Position numbers and translations under genes: made by a program. The notes below the pieces were generated by a model. It was given only the letters and a program-made list of their open reading frames with translations, was not told the DNA's origin and made no database searches. Source: JBEULC01 sp045504435 (GTDB taxonomy: Bacteria; Pseudomonadota; Alphaproteobacteria; WRAU01; Hepatincolaceae). Taken from it: a stretch of DNA of 64,000 nt. This document shows positions 47,439-55,884 of this stretch, in pieces (the first letter of the stretch is position 1; each line of letters begins with the position of its first letter). Location of the stretch: the NCBI GenBank assembly GCA_045504435.1, contig JBEULC010000001.1, positions 744,001 through 808,000 of the forward strand, written 5' to 3'.

Positions 47439-48533
47439 ATGAAAAACAAACGCAAGCTAAATTATGATGATTTTAATTCTCCTGAAGATGATCGCAAGGT
47501 AGATTTAAATTCATTAGAAACCAAAAATCCAATAGCCTCTAAAATAGGGCAAACCAAAGAAAGTAAAGAGTACTTTAAGATTGCTTCTGCAGGATTTGTT
47601 TGGATTTTTATGTTTATCGTTTCTTTTTTGTCTTTATTCTTAATTTTCAAGACTCCCTATTATTCTTATTATAATCAAAATAGCCCTATTGTTGTTGGCT
47701 CAGATGGCCTGTTAAAGGAAACTCCTATCACGGTAGATCAGGGGGATATTATAGAAAATCCATTAACTACCCAAAATTATTCTAGAGAGAGTTTAGCCGA
47801 TTTAATAGAAAAACCCGAGCCTTCAGCTAATAATCTAAATTCATTGTCTAATAATTCATTAACTACTACTAATCGCCCAAGGGAATCCATCCCAGCTAGA
47901 GGCAAAAGTGCCTCATCAATGTCAACAAATCAATCTGAGGATCAAATTGCTACATCCTCAGCGGCGAAAAAGCCAAGAGAGGCTAAGCAAACAGCCAATT
48001 CTAAGCCTTCTTCTGCAAAAGCCATAAAATATCCGCAAAATAAAGTAGATACAGAAATCACTAAAATACTAAAGGCAGATACTACTAAAGCAAATGTAGT
48101 ACCCAAAAAATCAGGAACCCAAGCTAAAACTCCGTCTTTACCAGCTACTGAAGCTAGACCTAAAGTATTAGAGCAGTTGAAGAAAAATCCCTTTAAGCCA
48201 ATCGCGGCCTCTGATAAAGGTAACACATTGATCTGGTTGGTGAATATTTACTCAAGTAAATCTAAGGAACCCTTACCTGAAAAGCTGGGGCAAATTAAAA
48301 ACCAGTATAAAGGAGCATTTGCTGATACCACTTTTTACTTTACCGAGTATATTGTAGAGGGGATTAGGACATTCCGTATTAGTTTAGCTAAAAATAGAAT
48401 TAATGAGCCGTATTCTTATTTTCCTACCAAAGAAGAGGCAAAAGCTTTTTGTGATGGTTTAAAAAATGCTAAAATAGATTGTTTTCTTAGCACGGTGCTT
48501 TATTCAAATTTAGAAACTTATAAAGTTCAATAA
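47439..48533 (+). CDS. SPOR-domain membrane protein
   Basis: A 364-residue bitopic protein: a cytoplasmic N-terminus (residues 1-50), one membrane segment (about residues 52-72), a long periplasmic linker rich in Ser, Lys, Pro and Thr (about 90-255), and a C-terminal SPOR domain (about 265-355; LIWLVNIYSSKSKEP, YFPTKEEAKAFCDGLK). SPOR domains bind denuded peptidoglycan glycans at the septum. In alphaproteobacteria a gene of this kind sits between argS and the nagZ/scpAB/tat genes; here nagZ and scpAB are absent and tatB follows directly. Confidence 0.88.
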   Translation: MKNKRKLNYDDFNSPEDDRKVDLNSLETKNPIASKIGQTKESKEYFKIASAGFVWIFMFIVSFLSLFLIFKTPYYSYYNQNSPIVVGSDGLLKETPITVDQGDIIENPLTTQNYSRESLADLIEKPEPSANNLNSLSNNSLTTTNRPRESIPARGKSASSMSTNQSEDQIATSSAAKKPREAKQTANSKPSSAKAIKYPQNKVDTEITKILKADTTKANVVPKKSGTQAKTPSLPATEARPKVLEQLKKNPFKPIAASDKGNTLIWLVNIYSSKSKEPLPEKLGQIKNQYKGAFADTTFYFTEYIVEGIRTFRISLAKNRINEPYSYFPTKEEAKAFCDGLKNAKIDCFLSTVLYSNLETYKVQ

Positions 48534-48622
48534 TAGCTAAGATCTATTCCTAAAGGTAACTAAAAAACAATAAAGATAATTAGTTAAGATGGGTATTATT
48601 ATATCCACTCAAGGATAATGAT

Positions 48623-49270
48623 ATGTTTGGGATCAGTTTATATGAATTTTTTGTTATTCTTATTATTGCCCTTTTAATATTACCTCCTAAAGAAATTATC
48701 AGCTCATTAGCCACGATCATTAAATTTATTAATAACCTTAAAGATTACCTATTTAAATTTAAGGAAAATATTACCAAAGCAGGGATTTTAAATAGTCTAG
48801 CTGATTATGTAGAAATAGATAAAAGCATTGCCAAAGAACTTAATTTGCAAGATATTATTGAAGATCAGGCTTTTAATAATTTAGACTATGCTTCATCTCA
48901 TAATAAGATAAAGAAGGTAAGCTCATCAGATTTTATTCAAAATCCTTCTACTTGTACTAGAAAATTAAGGAATAAAAGATCAATTGATAAATTAAATGGG
49001 CAGCAAAATATTATTAAACCCTATTCTAAAAGACCTAGAGCTTCTTTACAGCTAAATAATTTAAAGCGAAATAATAAGGTAGGAAAAGCCAAGGTTGCTC
49101 TCTTTAAATCGTTAAAGTCTTCTAAAAATTATCTAGATAAAGAGCAAGTCCCTTATAATTTAGATTTTCAAATTGATCAAAATAGCGCTTTAGAAAATCT
49201 GGCGCAAACATTAAAAACTTCTAAACATAAAAATTTTAACCAAGAGCAAAGAAAATCTCCAAAAAAGTAA
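48623..49270 (+). CDS. tatB: Sec-independent protein translocase TatB-like subunit
   Basis: A 215-residue protein with the TatA/B layout: a short N-terminal membrane helix (about residues 5-22, YEFFVILIIALLILPPKEI), the hinge PP in place of the usual GP, then an amphipathic helix and a long, Lys/Asn-rich cytoplasmic tail. The MFGISLYEF start and tatC next door support TatB, the receptor partner of TatC for twin-arginine substrates. No tatA is in the window. Sequence conservation beyond the helix is low. Confidence 0.8.
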   Translation: MFGISLYEFFVILIIALLILPPKEIISSLATIIKFINNLKDYLFKFKENITKAGILNSLADYVEIDKSIAKELNLQDIIEDQAFNNLDYASSHNKIKKVSSSDFIQNPSTCTRKLRNKRSIDKLNGQQNIIKPYSKRPRASLQLNNLKRNNKVGKAKVALFKSLKSSKNYLDKEQVPYNLDFQIDQNSALENLAQTLKTSKHKNFNQEQRKSPKK

Positions 49271-49351
49271 AATCTATTAAAAGTAAACTCTTTAAGATAT
49301 TAATTAAAACTTTCAATACTTAGTATTACTTTAATAAGGGTAAATAAAAAT

Positions 49352-50101
49352 TTGTTAAAGCAAAAAAATTACAATAAAAATTTAAATAAAAATCTACGGG
49401 ATCATCTTAAAGATTTACGCGTCTTTGTGCTTACTAGTGTAATTGGCTACTTAATTACTTTTGCTATATGTTTTTATTTTGCTAAACCTTTATATAAGTT
49501 TTTAGCCCATTCTTTATTAAAGTCTCTTATAAAATATGAGTTGCCAGGTAATTTTATTATTACTTCAGTAACAGAGGTTTTTTCAAGTTATTTAAAAATA
49601 GCTTTCTTTTTTAGTTTGTTTTTCTTTTTGCCGTTTTTTTTACTATTTTTATATAGTTTTCTTTATAGTGCTTTAAAACAAAATGAAAAAAAAATAGCTT
49701 TTTTAATTTTATTTTTAATACCTTTGCTATTTTTTTTAGGTAGCTTTATTGCCTATTACATAAGTTTTTCTTTTATATGGGATTTTTTCATAAAAATTTT
49801 TATCTTAAATAGTGATATTAATATATTGCCTAAAGTAAGTGAGTATATTAACTTAGTTTTAAGTATAATTTTAGCTTTTGGACTTAGTTTTGAACTGCCT
49901 ATAGTGCTGATTATTTTAGCACTTTTGCAAATTATTGATGAAAAGGATTTATTAAAATTTAGTAAATATGCTATTGTTATTGCTTTTGTGATCGGAGGAG
50001 TTTTCACTCCTCCTGATCCTTTAAGCCAGATTATAGTCGCACTAGCTTTAATAATTTTATACTTTATTTCTTACTTTATTATAAGAGTTTTAAATAAATA
50101 A
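49352..50101 (+). CDS. tatC: Sec-independent protein translocase subunit TatC
   Basis: A 249-residue protein with six predicted membrane segments and the N-terminal LRDHLKDLRVFV signature (usual form HLxELR). The later FELPIVLIILALLQII and GGVFTPPDPLSQI segments are diagnostic of TatC. It recognises twin-arginine signal peptides. No ATG opens the frame; TTG at 49352 is the best start, with AAGGG at 49336-49340 upstream. It converges on gltX with 30 bases between. Confidence 0.95.
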   Translation: MLKQKNYNKNLNKNLRDHLKDLRVFVLTSVIGYLITFAICFYFAKPLYKFLAHSLLKSLIKYELPGNFIITSVTEVFSSYLKIAFFFSLFFFLPFFLLFLYSFLYSALKQNEKKIAFLILFLIPLLFFLGSFIAYYISFSFIWDFFIKIFILNSDINILPKVSEYINLVLSIILAFGLSFELPIVLIILALLQIIDEKDLLKFSKYAIVIAFVIGGVFTPPDPLSQIIVALALIILYFISYFIIRVLNK

Positions 50102-50131
50102 ACTTGTCTTTTAGTAAAGGACTTTTTAATT

Positions 50132-51583
50132 CTACACATTAATATAGTGGTTAATTAGTCTCAGTCTAAATAAAGCTTCTTTAGGGCCTAAAGTTAAAAT
50201 AATATCAAATACCGAGGCAGGAGATACATTTTTACCCACCAATAGTACTCTTAATCCTTCTACTGCTGTGCCTAATTTAATGTCTTTATTATCGGCATAG
50301 GCTTTAATAGTGTTATGTAAATTATCCCGAGAAAAATATGTTAATTTTTCTAAAAGACCTATGATTTCTAAAGTAGTCTCCTTACGGGAATTTAAAGTTT
50401 TGAAACTATTTTCATCAAGGTTAAAAGGAGGATTAATTATATAAAACCAACTATTTTCAGTTAATTCTATTAAAGTAGTTGAGCGTTGTTTTAAAGAATC
50501 TAAACCATTTTTTAATAAATTTTTATAATCAGGGTTAATCTGAAGGTTTGGATTTTCTAGGCGATATTTGGTTATAAATTTCTCAATAAAGGGTTGCATC
50601 AGGGCAATTAAAGTAGCATTATCTTCTTGTTTAAGATAATGAGAATTTAGGCTAATTAGTTTGGCCATATCAAATCTAGCTGGGGATTTATTTACCTCTT
50701 TAACATCAAACCATTTTATAGCATCGCTATCTAAGATAATTTCATGATTTTGATGAGACCATCCTAAACGTAATAAATAATTTCTTACGGCTTTAGGTAA
50801 AAAACCCATTCCTTGATAATCTCCTACTGCCGCTGCTCCATGTCTTTTTGATAATTTATTGCCTTCAGGAGAGTAAATTAAAGGCAAATGAGCAAATTGG
50901 GGTACAAACCAATTAAAAGCCAAATACACATGATATTGGCGAAAAGCGTTGGTTAAATGGTCATCTCCCCTAATAATGTGAGTGATTTCCATATCATGAT
51001 CATCTACAACCACAGCAAACATATAAGTTGGTACTTTATCACTGCGTAAAATAATAAAATCATCAATTTCAGTATTTTGGATTTCAATAGTACCCATCAC
51101 TAAATCATTTATCACGGTAGTGCCGGTTCTTGCAATTTTAATTCGCACAGCATAAGGAGTAGACTTAGTAATACCTCGGGCAGTAAGTTCTTGAGGGGTT
51201 AAATTTAAACACCTGCTTTCATAAGTATATACTTTACCTTGTGCTTCAAATTCTTTACGTCGTTGCTGGAGTTCTTCTTTAGTACAATAACATTTATAAG
51301 CGTTACCTAAGTTTAATAATTCCTCAGCTGCTTCTATATGTCTTTGTTGCCGTTGCATTTGAAAAACTGGTGGTTCATCAGGAGTTAATTCTAACCAATT
51401 TAATCCTGTAAAAATAGCTTCCACAGCTTCAGGAGTTGAGCGTTGTAAATCTGTATCTTCTATTCTAAGTAAAAACTTACCCCCTGTATGTTTAGAATAT
51501 AAATAATTGAATAACGCGGTTCTAGCGCCACCGATGTGAAGATAACCTGTGGGAGAAGGGGCAAATCTGGTTATAACCTTCAT
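50132..51583 (-). CDS. gltX: Glutamyl-tRNA synthetase
   Basis: A 483-residue class I synthetase with FAPSPTGYLHIGGART at residues 7-22, the zinc-like CYCTKEELQQRR segment, EDTDLQRS, and the KLSKRHGA form of the KMSKS motif (about residue 245). It charges tRNA-Glu; in lineages without GlnRS it may also charge tRNA-Gln, which the sequence does not decide. Confidence 0.96.
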   Translation of the reverse strand: MKVITRFAPSPTGYLHIGGARTALFNYLYSKHTGGKFLLRIEDTDLQRSTPEAVEAIFTGLNWLELTPDEPPVFQMQRQQRHIEAAEELLNLGNAYKCYCTKEELQQRRKEFEAQGKVYTYESRCLNLTPQELTARGITKSTPYAVRIKIARTGTTVINDLVMGTIEIQNTEIDDFIILRSDKVPTYMFAVVVDDHDMEITHIIRGDDHLTNAFRQYHVYLAFNWFVPQFAHLPLIYSPEGNKLSKRHGAAAVGDYQGMGFLPKAVRNYLLRLGWSHQNHEIILDSDAIKWFDVKEVNKSPARFDMAKLISLNSHYLKQEDNATLIALMQPFIEKFITKYRLENPNLQINPDYKNLLKNGLDSLKQRSTTLIELTENSWFYIINPPFNLDENSFKTLNSRKETTLEIIGLLEKLTYFSRDNLHNTIKAYADNKDIKLGTAVEGLRVLLVGKNVSPASVFDIILTLGPKEALFRLRLINHYINV

Positions 51584-51822
51584 AATTTAACCTTTGAAAA
51601 ATAAATTTAAGAAATAAAAAATTTGCTAGCAATTTATAGAAGTTATAAAATATTATATACATTATATATAATATTGCATACAATAAGAAAAGTATATATT
51701 ACAACTATAAATTTTCATTATAATATGTCGGGTAAGCCTAGTCTAAAATCGCTTTTTATCTTTTTATCTTGATTATTATCTGTTAATTATTTTTAATTAT
51801 ATGTTTATAAGGCTCATTTACT

Positions 51823-52488
51823 ATGGAATTTTTTTATAATTTTTGGAACGTTTTTATTAGCATATTTAGTAGCTCAGAAAATTTAGTGCAACGGGTTTTA
51901 GAAAATATTTCTTTGTTAACTGGCATTGTCTCCATCATTTATATTATTAAACAAAAACCTGTTGGCTGGATTTTTGGTTTTATTAGCAGTGCAATTTTAA
52001 TCAATATTTATTTTTCTTCCCAGGTTTATTTGCAATCTTTGCTTAATCTTTATTATGCTTTCGCAGCCATTTATGGCTATATATTATGGATTAAAAAAGG
52101 AGATAATAACAAATATGTTCTAAAAATTGCTGATTATTCCTTAAAATCTCATGTAATTATTATATTATTTGGTTTAATAATTACTGTATTATTAGATTTA
52201 TTGATGACCTACGTATTCAAATCTAATCTTACCCTATTGGATTCTTCAATATTTTCTTTTTCTATTATTGCCACCGCTTTGCAAACTAAAAAGATTAAAT
52301 CAAATTGGCTTTATTGGATGGCAATTAACAGCTTGGCAATATTACTTGCTTTAAAAGCCCAACTTTATCCTGTTGCCTTACTGATGTCTGTTTATTTGGC
52401 AGCTGCAATTTTTGGTTATATTAAGTGGAGAAATACTTATGTATCTAATATCAATCAACTTAAAATTCCACCCAATTCCACTTATTAG
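51823..52488 (+). CDS. PnuC-family vitamin transporter
   Basis: A 221-residue membrane protein with about seven segments and the PnuC pattern: KQKPVGWIFGFISSAILI, YLQSLLNLYYAFAAIYGYILW and the late SNWLYWMAINSLAI. PnuC proteins carry nicotinamide riboside, thiamine (PnuT) or riboflavin by facilitated diffusion, with a cytoplasmic kinase trapping the product. The next gene, 33 bases on, is a small-molecule kinase. That pairing suggests a thiamine (PnuT) or related role, but the substrate cannot be read from sequence alone. No TPP riboswitch was recognised upstream. Confidence 0.85.
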   Translation: MEFFYNFWNVFISIFSSSENLVQRVLENISLLTGIVSIIYIIKQKPVGWIFGFISSAILINIYFSSQVYLQSLLNLYYAFAAIYGYILWIKKGDNNKYVLKIADYSLKSHVIIILFGLIITVLLDLLMTYVFKSNLTLLDSSIFSFSIIATALQTKKIKSNWLYWMAINSLAILLALKAQLYPVALLMSVYLAAAIFGYIKWRNTYVSNINQLKIPPNSTY

Positions 52489-52521
52489 ACTTAGGGGGAG
52501 GAGGTAACAATCAAGGTAAAA

Positions 52522-53430
52522 ATGTGCTATTTAACACCTTACATTACCCATTTAATTACAAGTAACTTTGGTGTAATAAGGGAAGTTAAAAAAATTGATC
52601 ATGCTTTTAGTAATAAGGTTTTTTATATAAAAACCCAAAATCAAAAGCTAGATAATTATCAAGCTATTAAAGAAGTTATTTTAAAAGTTCCTTCTAAAAC
52701 TAAAAAAATATTTTTTAATAAACTACAAGAAAATAAAATTATTACTACGTTGCAACCTTATAATATTACTCCTAAAATATTGCTGCAAAACCCCACTAAA
52801 TATACGCTATTTGAATATATTAAAGCTCCTCATTTAACATCATATGATCTATCGCAAACGGTAATATCTCAATTGGCAGATATTTTAAAAACCCTTCATA
52901 ATCATCAATGTAAAGTTAATTTAAGAAATTTTAAGAATATAGGCTTAAAATATTTGCACCATAGAGAAAGAAATTACCCTAAGGAAAATAATAATTATCA
53001 AACTCTGGGGCAGGATTATTTTAAACAATTTAAACATAAAGATGAGTTTTTAAAAATCTTAGACTTAATTTTTATTAAAATAGCAAAATTTAAGATAAAT
53101 TATGGTCTATGTCACAATGATCTTATTTTAACTAATTTATTATTAGATACACATAAAAAACTATGGATTATAGATTTTGAGTATGCCTCTATTAATGATA
53201 TTTATTTTGATTTAGCCCTATTAGAAGAAATTCTAAGTAAAGAGCAATTTACTTATTTTATTAGCTTATATTTTCAAAGCAGCCCTTTGCCTTATGAGGC
53301 AGAAAAATTATTTTTTTATAGTATGGTAGTAGATTATATAAGAATAACCTGGTATTATGCTTTTGGCTATGATGATTATATTGCAGAAGCTTTAGTACTT
53401 TTAAAAAAGAAATTAGCTAAGATAAAATAA
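52522..53430 (+). CDS. Choline/thiamine kinase-like phosphotransferase
   Basis: A 302-residue member of the APH/choline-kinase superfamily. The catalytic loop is CHNDLILTNLL (His198, Asn199, Asp200) and the metal-binding Asp218 lies in IIDFEYAS. N-terminal ATP-binding features are weakly kept. Relatives phosphorylate choline, ethanolamine or thiamine. It follows the PnuC-family gene closely and is preceded by a GGGGGAGGAGG-type ribosome site, so both are probably cotranscribed. Thiamine kinase is the favoured inference from context; choline kinase (LicA-like) remains possible. Confidence 0.75.
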   Translation: MCYLTPYITHLITSNFGVIREVKKIDHAFSNKVFYIKTQNQKLDNYQAIKEVILKVPSKTKKIFFNKLQENKIITTLQPYNITPKILLQNPTKYTLFEYIKAPHLTSYDLSQTVISQLADILKTLHNHQCKVNLRNFKNIGLKYLHHRERNYPKENNNYQTLGQDYFKQFKHKDEFLKILDLIFIKIAKFKINYGLCHNDLILTNLLLDTHKKLWIIDFEYASINDIYFDLALLEEILSKEQFTYFISLYFQSSPLPYEAEKLFFYSMVVDYIRITWYYAFGYDDYIAEALVLLKKKLAKIK

Positions 53431-53493
53431 TTTACTTTTTAAGTTCTTAGGAGCGGAGTAATATAAATTTAATCTATAATTGAGTGATTTTTA

Positions 53494-54693
53494 ATGATAA
53501 AAGAACAAATGTTTAACCCAGATTTAGCTAGGCGATCAGTTTCTATAATCGGCTCTACGGGTTCTGTAGGCTGTTGCGCTATAGACCTTATTAAACTTAA
53601 TAAAAATCTATTTGAAGTAACCTTTTTAGTTGCTCAAAGTAATTATAAAAAATTAGCGCAACAGGCCATAGAAGTTCAAGCTAAATATGCTATTTTAGAG
53701 CAACCAGAAAACTATCGGCTTTTAAAAGATGCGTTGCAAGATTTTAATATAGAAGTTTTAGCAGGAATGCCTGCAGTATTAAATCTTATTAAAGCAACAA
53801 ATCCTGAAGAAAACATTGTTATTTGTTCAAGTGGAACTTCTACTATTTACTATTTTGAACAGGCTATTTACTGTAACAAATTGATTTCTATGGCTAATAA
53901 GGAATCAATTGTATGTGGAGGACCTTTATTTCAGGAGAAAATCAAAGCTTCAAGTGCGGTGGTAATCCCTTTGGATTCTGAACATAGTGCTTTATTTCAG
54001 ATTTTACAAAAATTTGGTTATAATGATCTACATAAAATAATTATTACAGGATCAGGAGGACCTTTTTTAGATTTATCCTTAGAGGATCTAAAAAATGTTT
54101 CCTTAGAACAAGCCCTTGCACATCCTGTATGGTCAATGGGGAAAAAAATCAGCATTGATTCAGCTACTTTTGTAAATAAAGCTTTAGAATATATAGAAGC
54201 TTGCTATTTATTTAATCTTAATGCTTCGCAAGTTGAGGTGATTATTCATAGAAATTCAGTTATGCACGGTGCGGTGAGCTATAAAGATGGCTCTCTTATT
54301 GGTCATTTTTCTAACCCTTCCATGGAAGTTCCGTTAGCTCATGCTCTACACTTTCCTAATAAAATCAATACCAATATCAAGACACTTTGCTTAACTACTT
54401 TAGGTAAATTACAATTTGAACCCCTTGATGAAAATCGTTTTATAGCTATTAAATTAGCAAAAGTTGTTTTAGAAAAAGGGGGCAATTATCCTACTATTTT
54501 TAATAGTGCCAATGAGCTAGCCGTTAGTTGTTATTTAGAAAGAAAAATTAACTTTATTAATATTTTAGATGTGATAGAATACTCACTTAATGCTATTCCT
54601 TATAAAGATCTACAGAATATTGATGAAATATTAGCAGAATATGATAAAGTAAAAGATAAGGTTTTAAGATATATTGATCAAATTAAAACCTAG
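53494..54693 (+). CDS. dxr: 1-deoxy-D-xylulose 5-phosphate reductoisomerase
   Basis: A 399-residue DXR with the NADPH-binding GSTGSVG at residues 20-26, MANKESIVCGG, the metal site DSEHSALFQ, GSGGPFLD, the HPVWSMGKKISIDSATFVNK block and VIIHRNSVMH. It makes 2-C-methyl-D-erythritol 4-phosphate, committing carbon to isoprenoids by the MEP route and so feeding the polyprenyl synthase above. It begins the dxr-rseP-bamA run typical of proteobacteria. Confidence 0.96.
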   Translation: MIKEQMFNPDLARRSVSIIGSTGSVGCCAIDLIKLNKNLFEVTFLVAQSNYKKLAQQAIEVQAKYAILEQPENYRLLKDALQDFNIEVLAGMPAVLNLIKATNPEENIVICSSGTSTIYYFEQAIYCNKLISMANKESIVCGGPLFQEKIKASSAVVIPLDSEHSALFQILQKFGYNDLHKIIITGSGGPFLDLSLEDLKNVSLEQALAHPVWSMGKKISIDSATFVNKALEYIEACYLFNLNASQVEVIIHRNSVMHGAVSYKDGSLIGHFSNPSMEVPLAHALHFPNKINTNIKTLCLTTLGKLQFEPLDENRFIAIKLAKVVLEKGGNYPTIFNSANELAVSCYLERKINFINILDVIEYSLNAIPYKDLQNIDEILAEYDKVKDKVLRYIDQIKT

Positions 54694-54794
54694 TATTGTA
54701 TGTATAATGGTAAATTAAGCTAGCAAATCCGAGTTTTTGTCTAAGCGTTGCTAAACCTTAGTATATTTTAGAAAAGGGCATTTAAGAATTTATC

Positions 54795-55880
54795 ATGATA
54801 GAAATAATTCATTTTATTAAAGATTATATTGTAGGGTTTCTTCTTTTAATTTCTATTTTAGTTTTTGTTCATGAGATGGGGCATTATCTTGTAGCTAAAT
54901 TATTTAAAGTTAAAATAGAATCTTTTTCCATAGGGTTTGGTCCAGAACTTTTTGGTTGGACAGATAAATCAGGTACTAGGTGGAAAATATCCCTTTTACC
55001 TTTGGGGGGGTATGTAAAAATGAAGGGAGAAATGATAGAGCTTGCCACTGATACTTCGCAAAATAGCCTTGATCCTGAACCTGACGCTTTTTTAGCAAAA
55101 AATCTTATGCAAAGATTTCTAATCGTTTTTGCGGGTCCGTTTTTTAATTTAGTTTTCCCATTAATAATTTTACTTTTTATCTCATTCTTCGTCGGAATAC
55201 CTAGCTTATCAACTAAATTAGACAGAATTTTACCTAATGATCCTGCGGATAATATTTTAAAATCAGGTGATGTGGTGCTTAGAGTTAACGAAGTAGCAGT
55301 AGAAAAATTTACTGATATGCAAAACATTATTCTAAAAAATCCTGATGAAAATATTATTTTAAAATTACAAAGAAATGGTTCTATTATAGATGTTAATGTA
55401 AAAATTGGATCTAAAGAAGAAAATGGTAAGCAAATTGGTTACCTTGGAGTTACAGCTGATCCGGGTACTTTAATCTATAGTAAATATTCTCTTTATAATG
55501 CTTTAGATTATACTTATAATACTTATATAGCAGTCTTTAAGTTACTGCTTGGTGGTTTAGCTCAGCTCTTTACAGGTAAAGTGGGGTTAGATGACATTGG
55601 TGGCCCTTTAAAAATTGCTCAAATATCAGGAGATAGCTTAAAACAAGGAGTAGGTTCTTGGTTATTTTTAATGGCCATGCTTTCTATTAATTTAGCCATT
55701 ATTAATTTATTTCCTATTCCGGCCCTAGATGGTGGGCATTTATTATTGTACATTGTGCAAGGAATTACTAGAAAAAAAATTAGTCCTAAAATACAAGGTA
55801 TTTTAATGCAAAGTGGGTTTATTTTTCTTATGCTTTTAATGGGCCTTGTGATTTTTAAAGACGTATTATCGTTTATTTAA
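54795..55880 (+). CDS. rseP: RseP-type intramembrane site-2 zinc protease
   Basis: A 361-residue M50 protease with the zinc motif HEMGH at residues 26-30 in the first membrane segment, a single PDZ domain (about residues 125-210, NDPADNILKSGDVVLRVN), and the third ligand region NLFPIPALDGGH (about residues 307-318). It cleaves membrane proteins such as anti-sigma factors and spent signal peptides. It lies between dxr and bamA with only 4 bases to bamA. Confidence 0.95.
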   Translation: MIEIIHFIKDYIVGFLLLISILVFVHEMGHYLVAKLFKVKIESFSIGFGPELFGWTDKSGTRWKISLLPLGGYVKMKGEMIELATDTSQNSLDPEPDAFLAKNLMQRFLIVFAGPFFNLVFPLIILLFISFFVGIPSLSTKLDRILPNDPADNILKSGDVVLRVNEVAVEKFTDMQNIILKNPDENIILKLQRNGSIIDVNVKIGSKEENGKQIGYLGVTADPGTLIYSKYSLYNALDYTYNTYIAVFKLLLGGLAQLFTGKVGLDDIGGPLKIAQISGDSLKQGVGSWLFLMAMLSINLAIINLFPIPALDGGHLLLYIVQGITRKKISPKIQGILMQSGFIFLMLLMGLVIFKDVLSFI

Positions 55881-55884
55881 ATAT

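Noticed and set aside
51584..51822. TPP riboswitch upstream of the PnuC-family gene
   Set aside because: The conserved CTGAGA and ACCTGATCTGG elements are absent.
54884..55327. 147-codon frame antisense to rseP
   Set aside because: It lies wholly inside a well-conserved gene and has no recognisable protein features.
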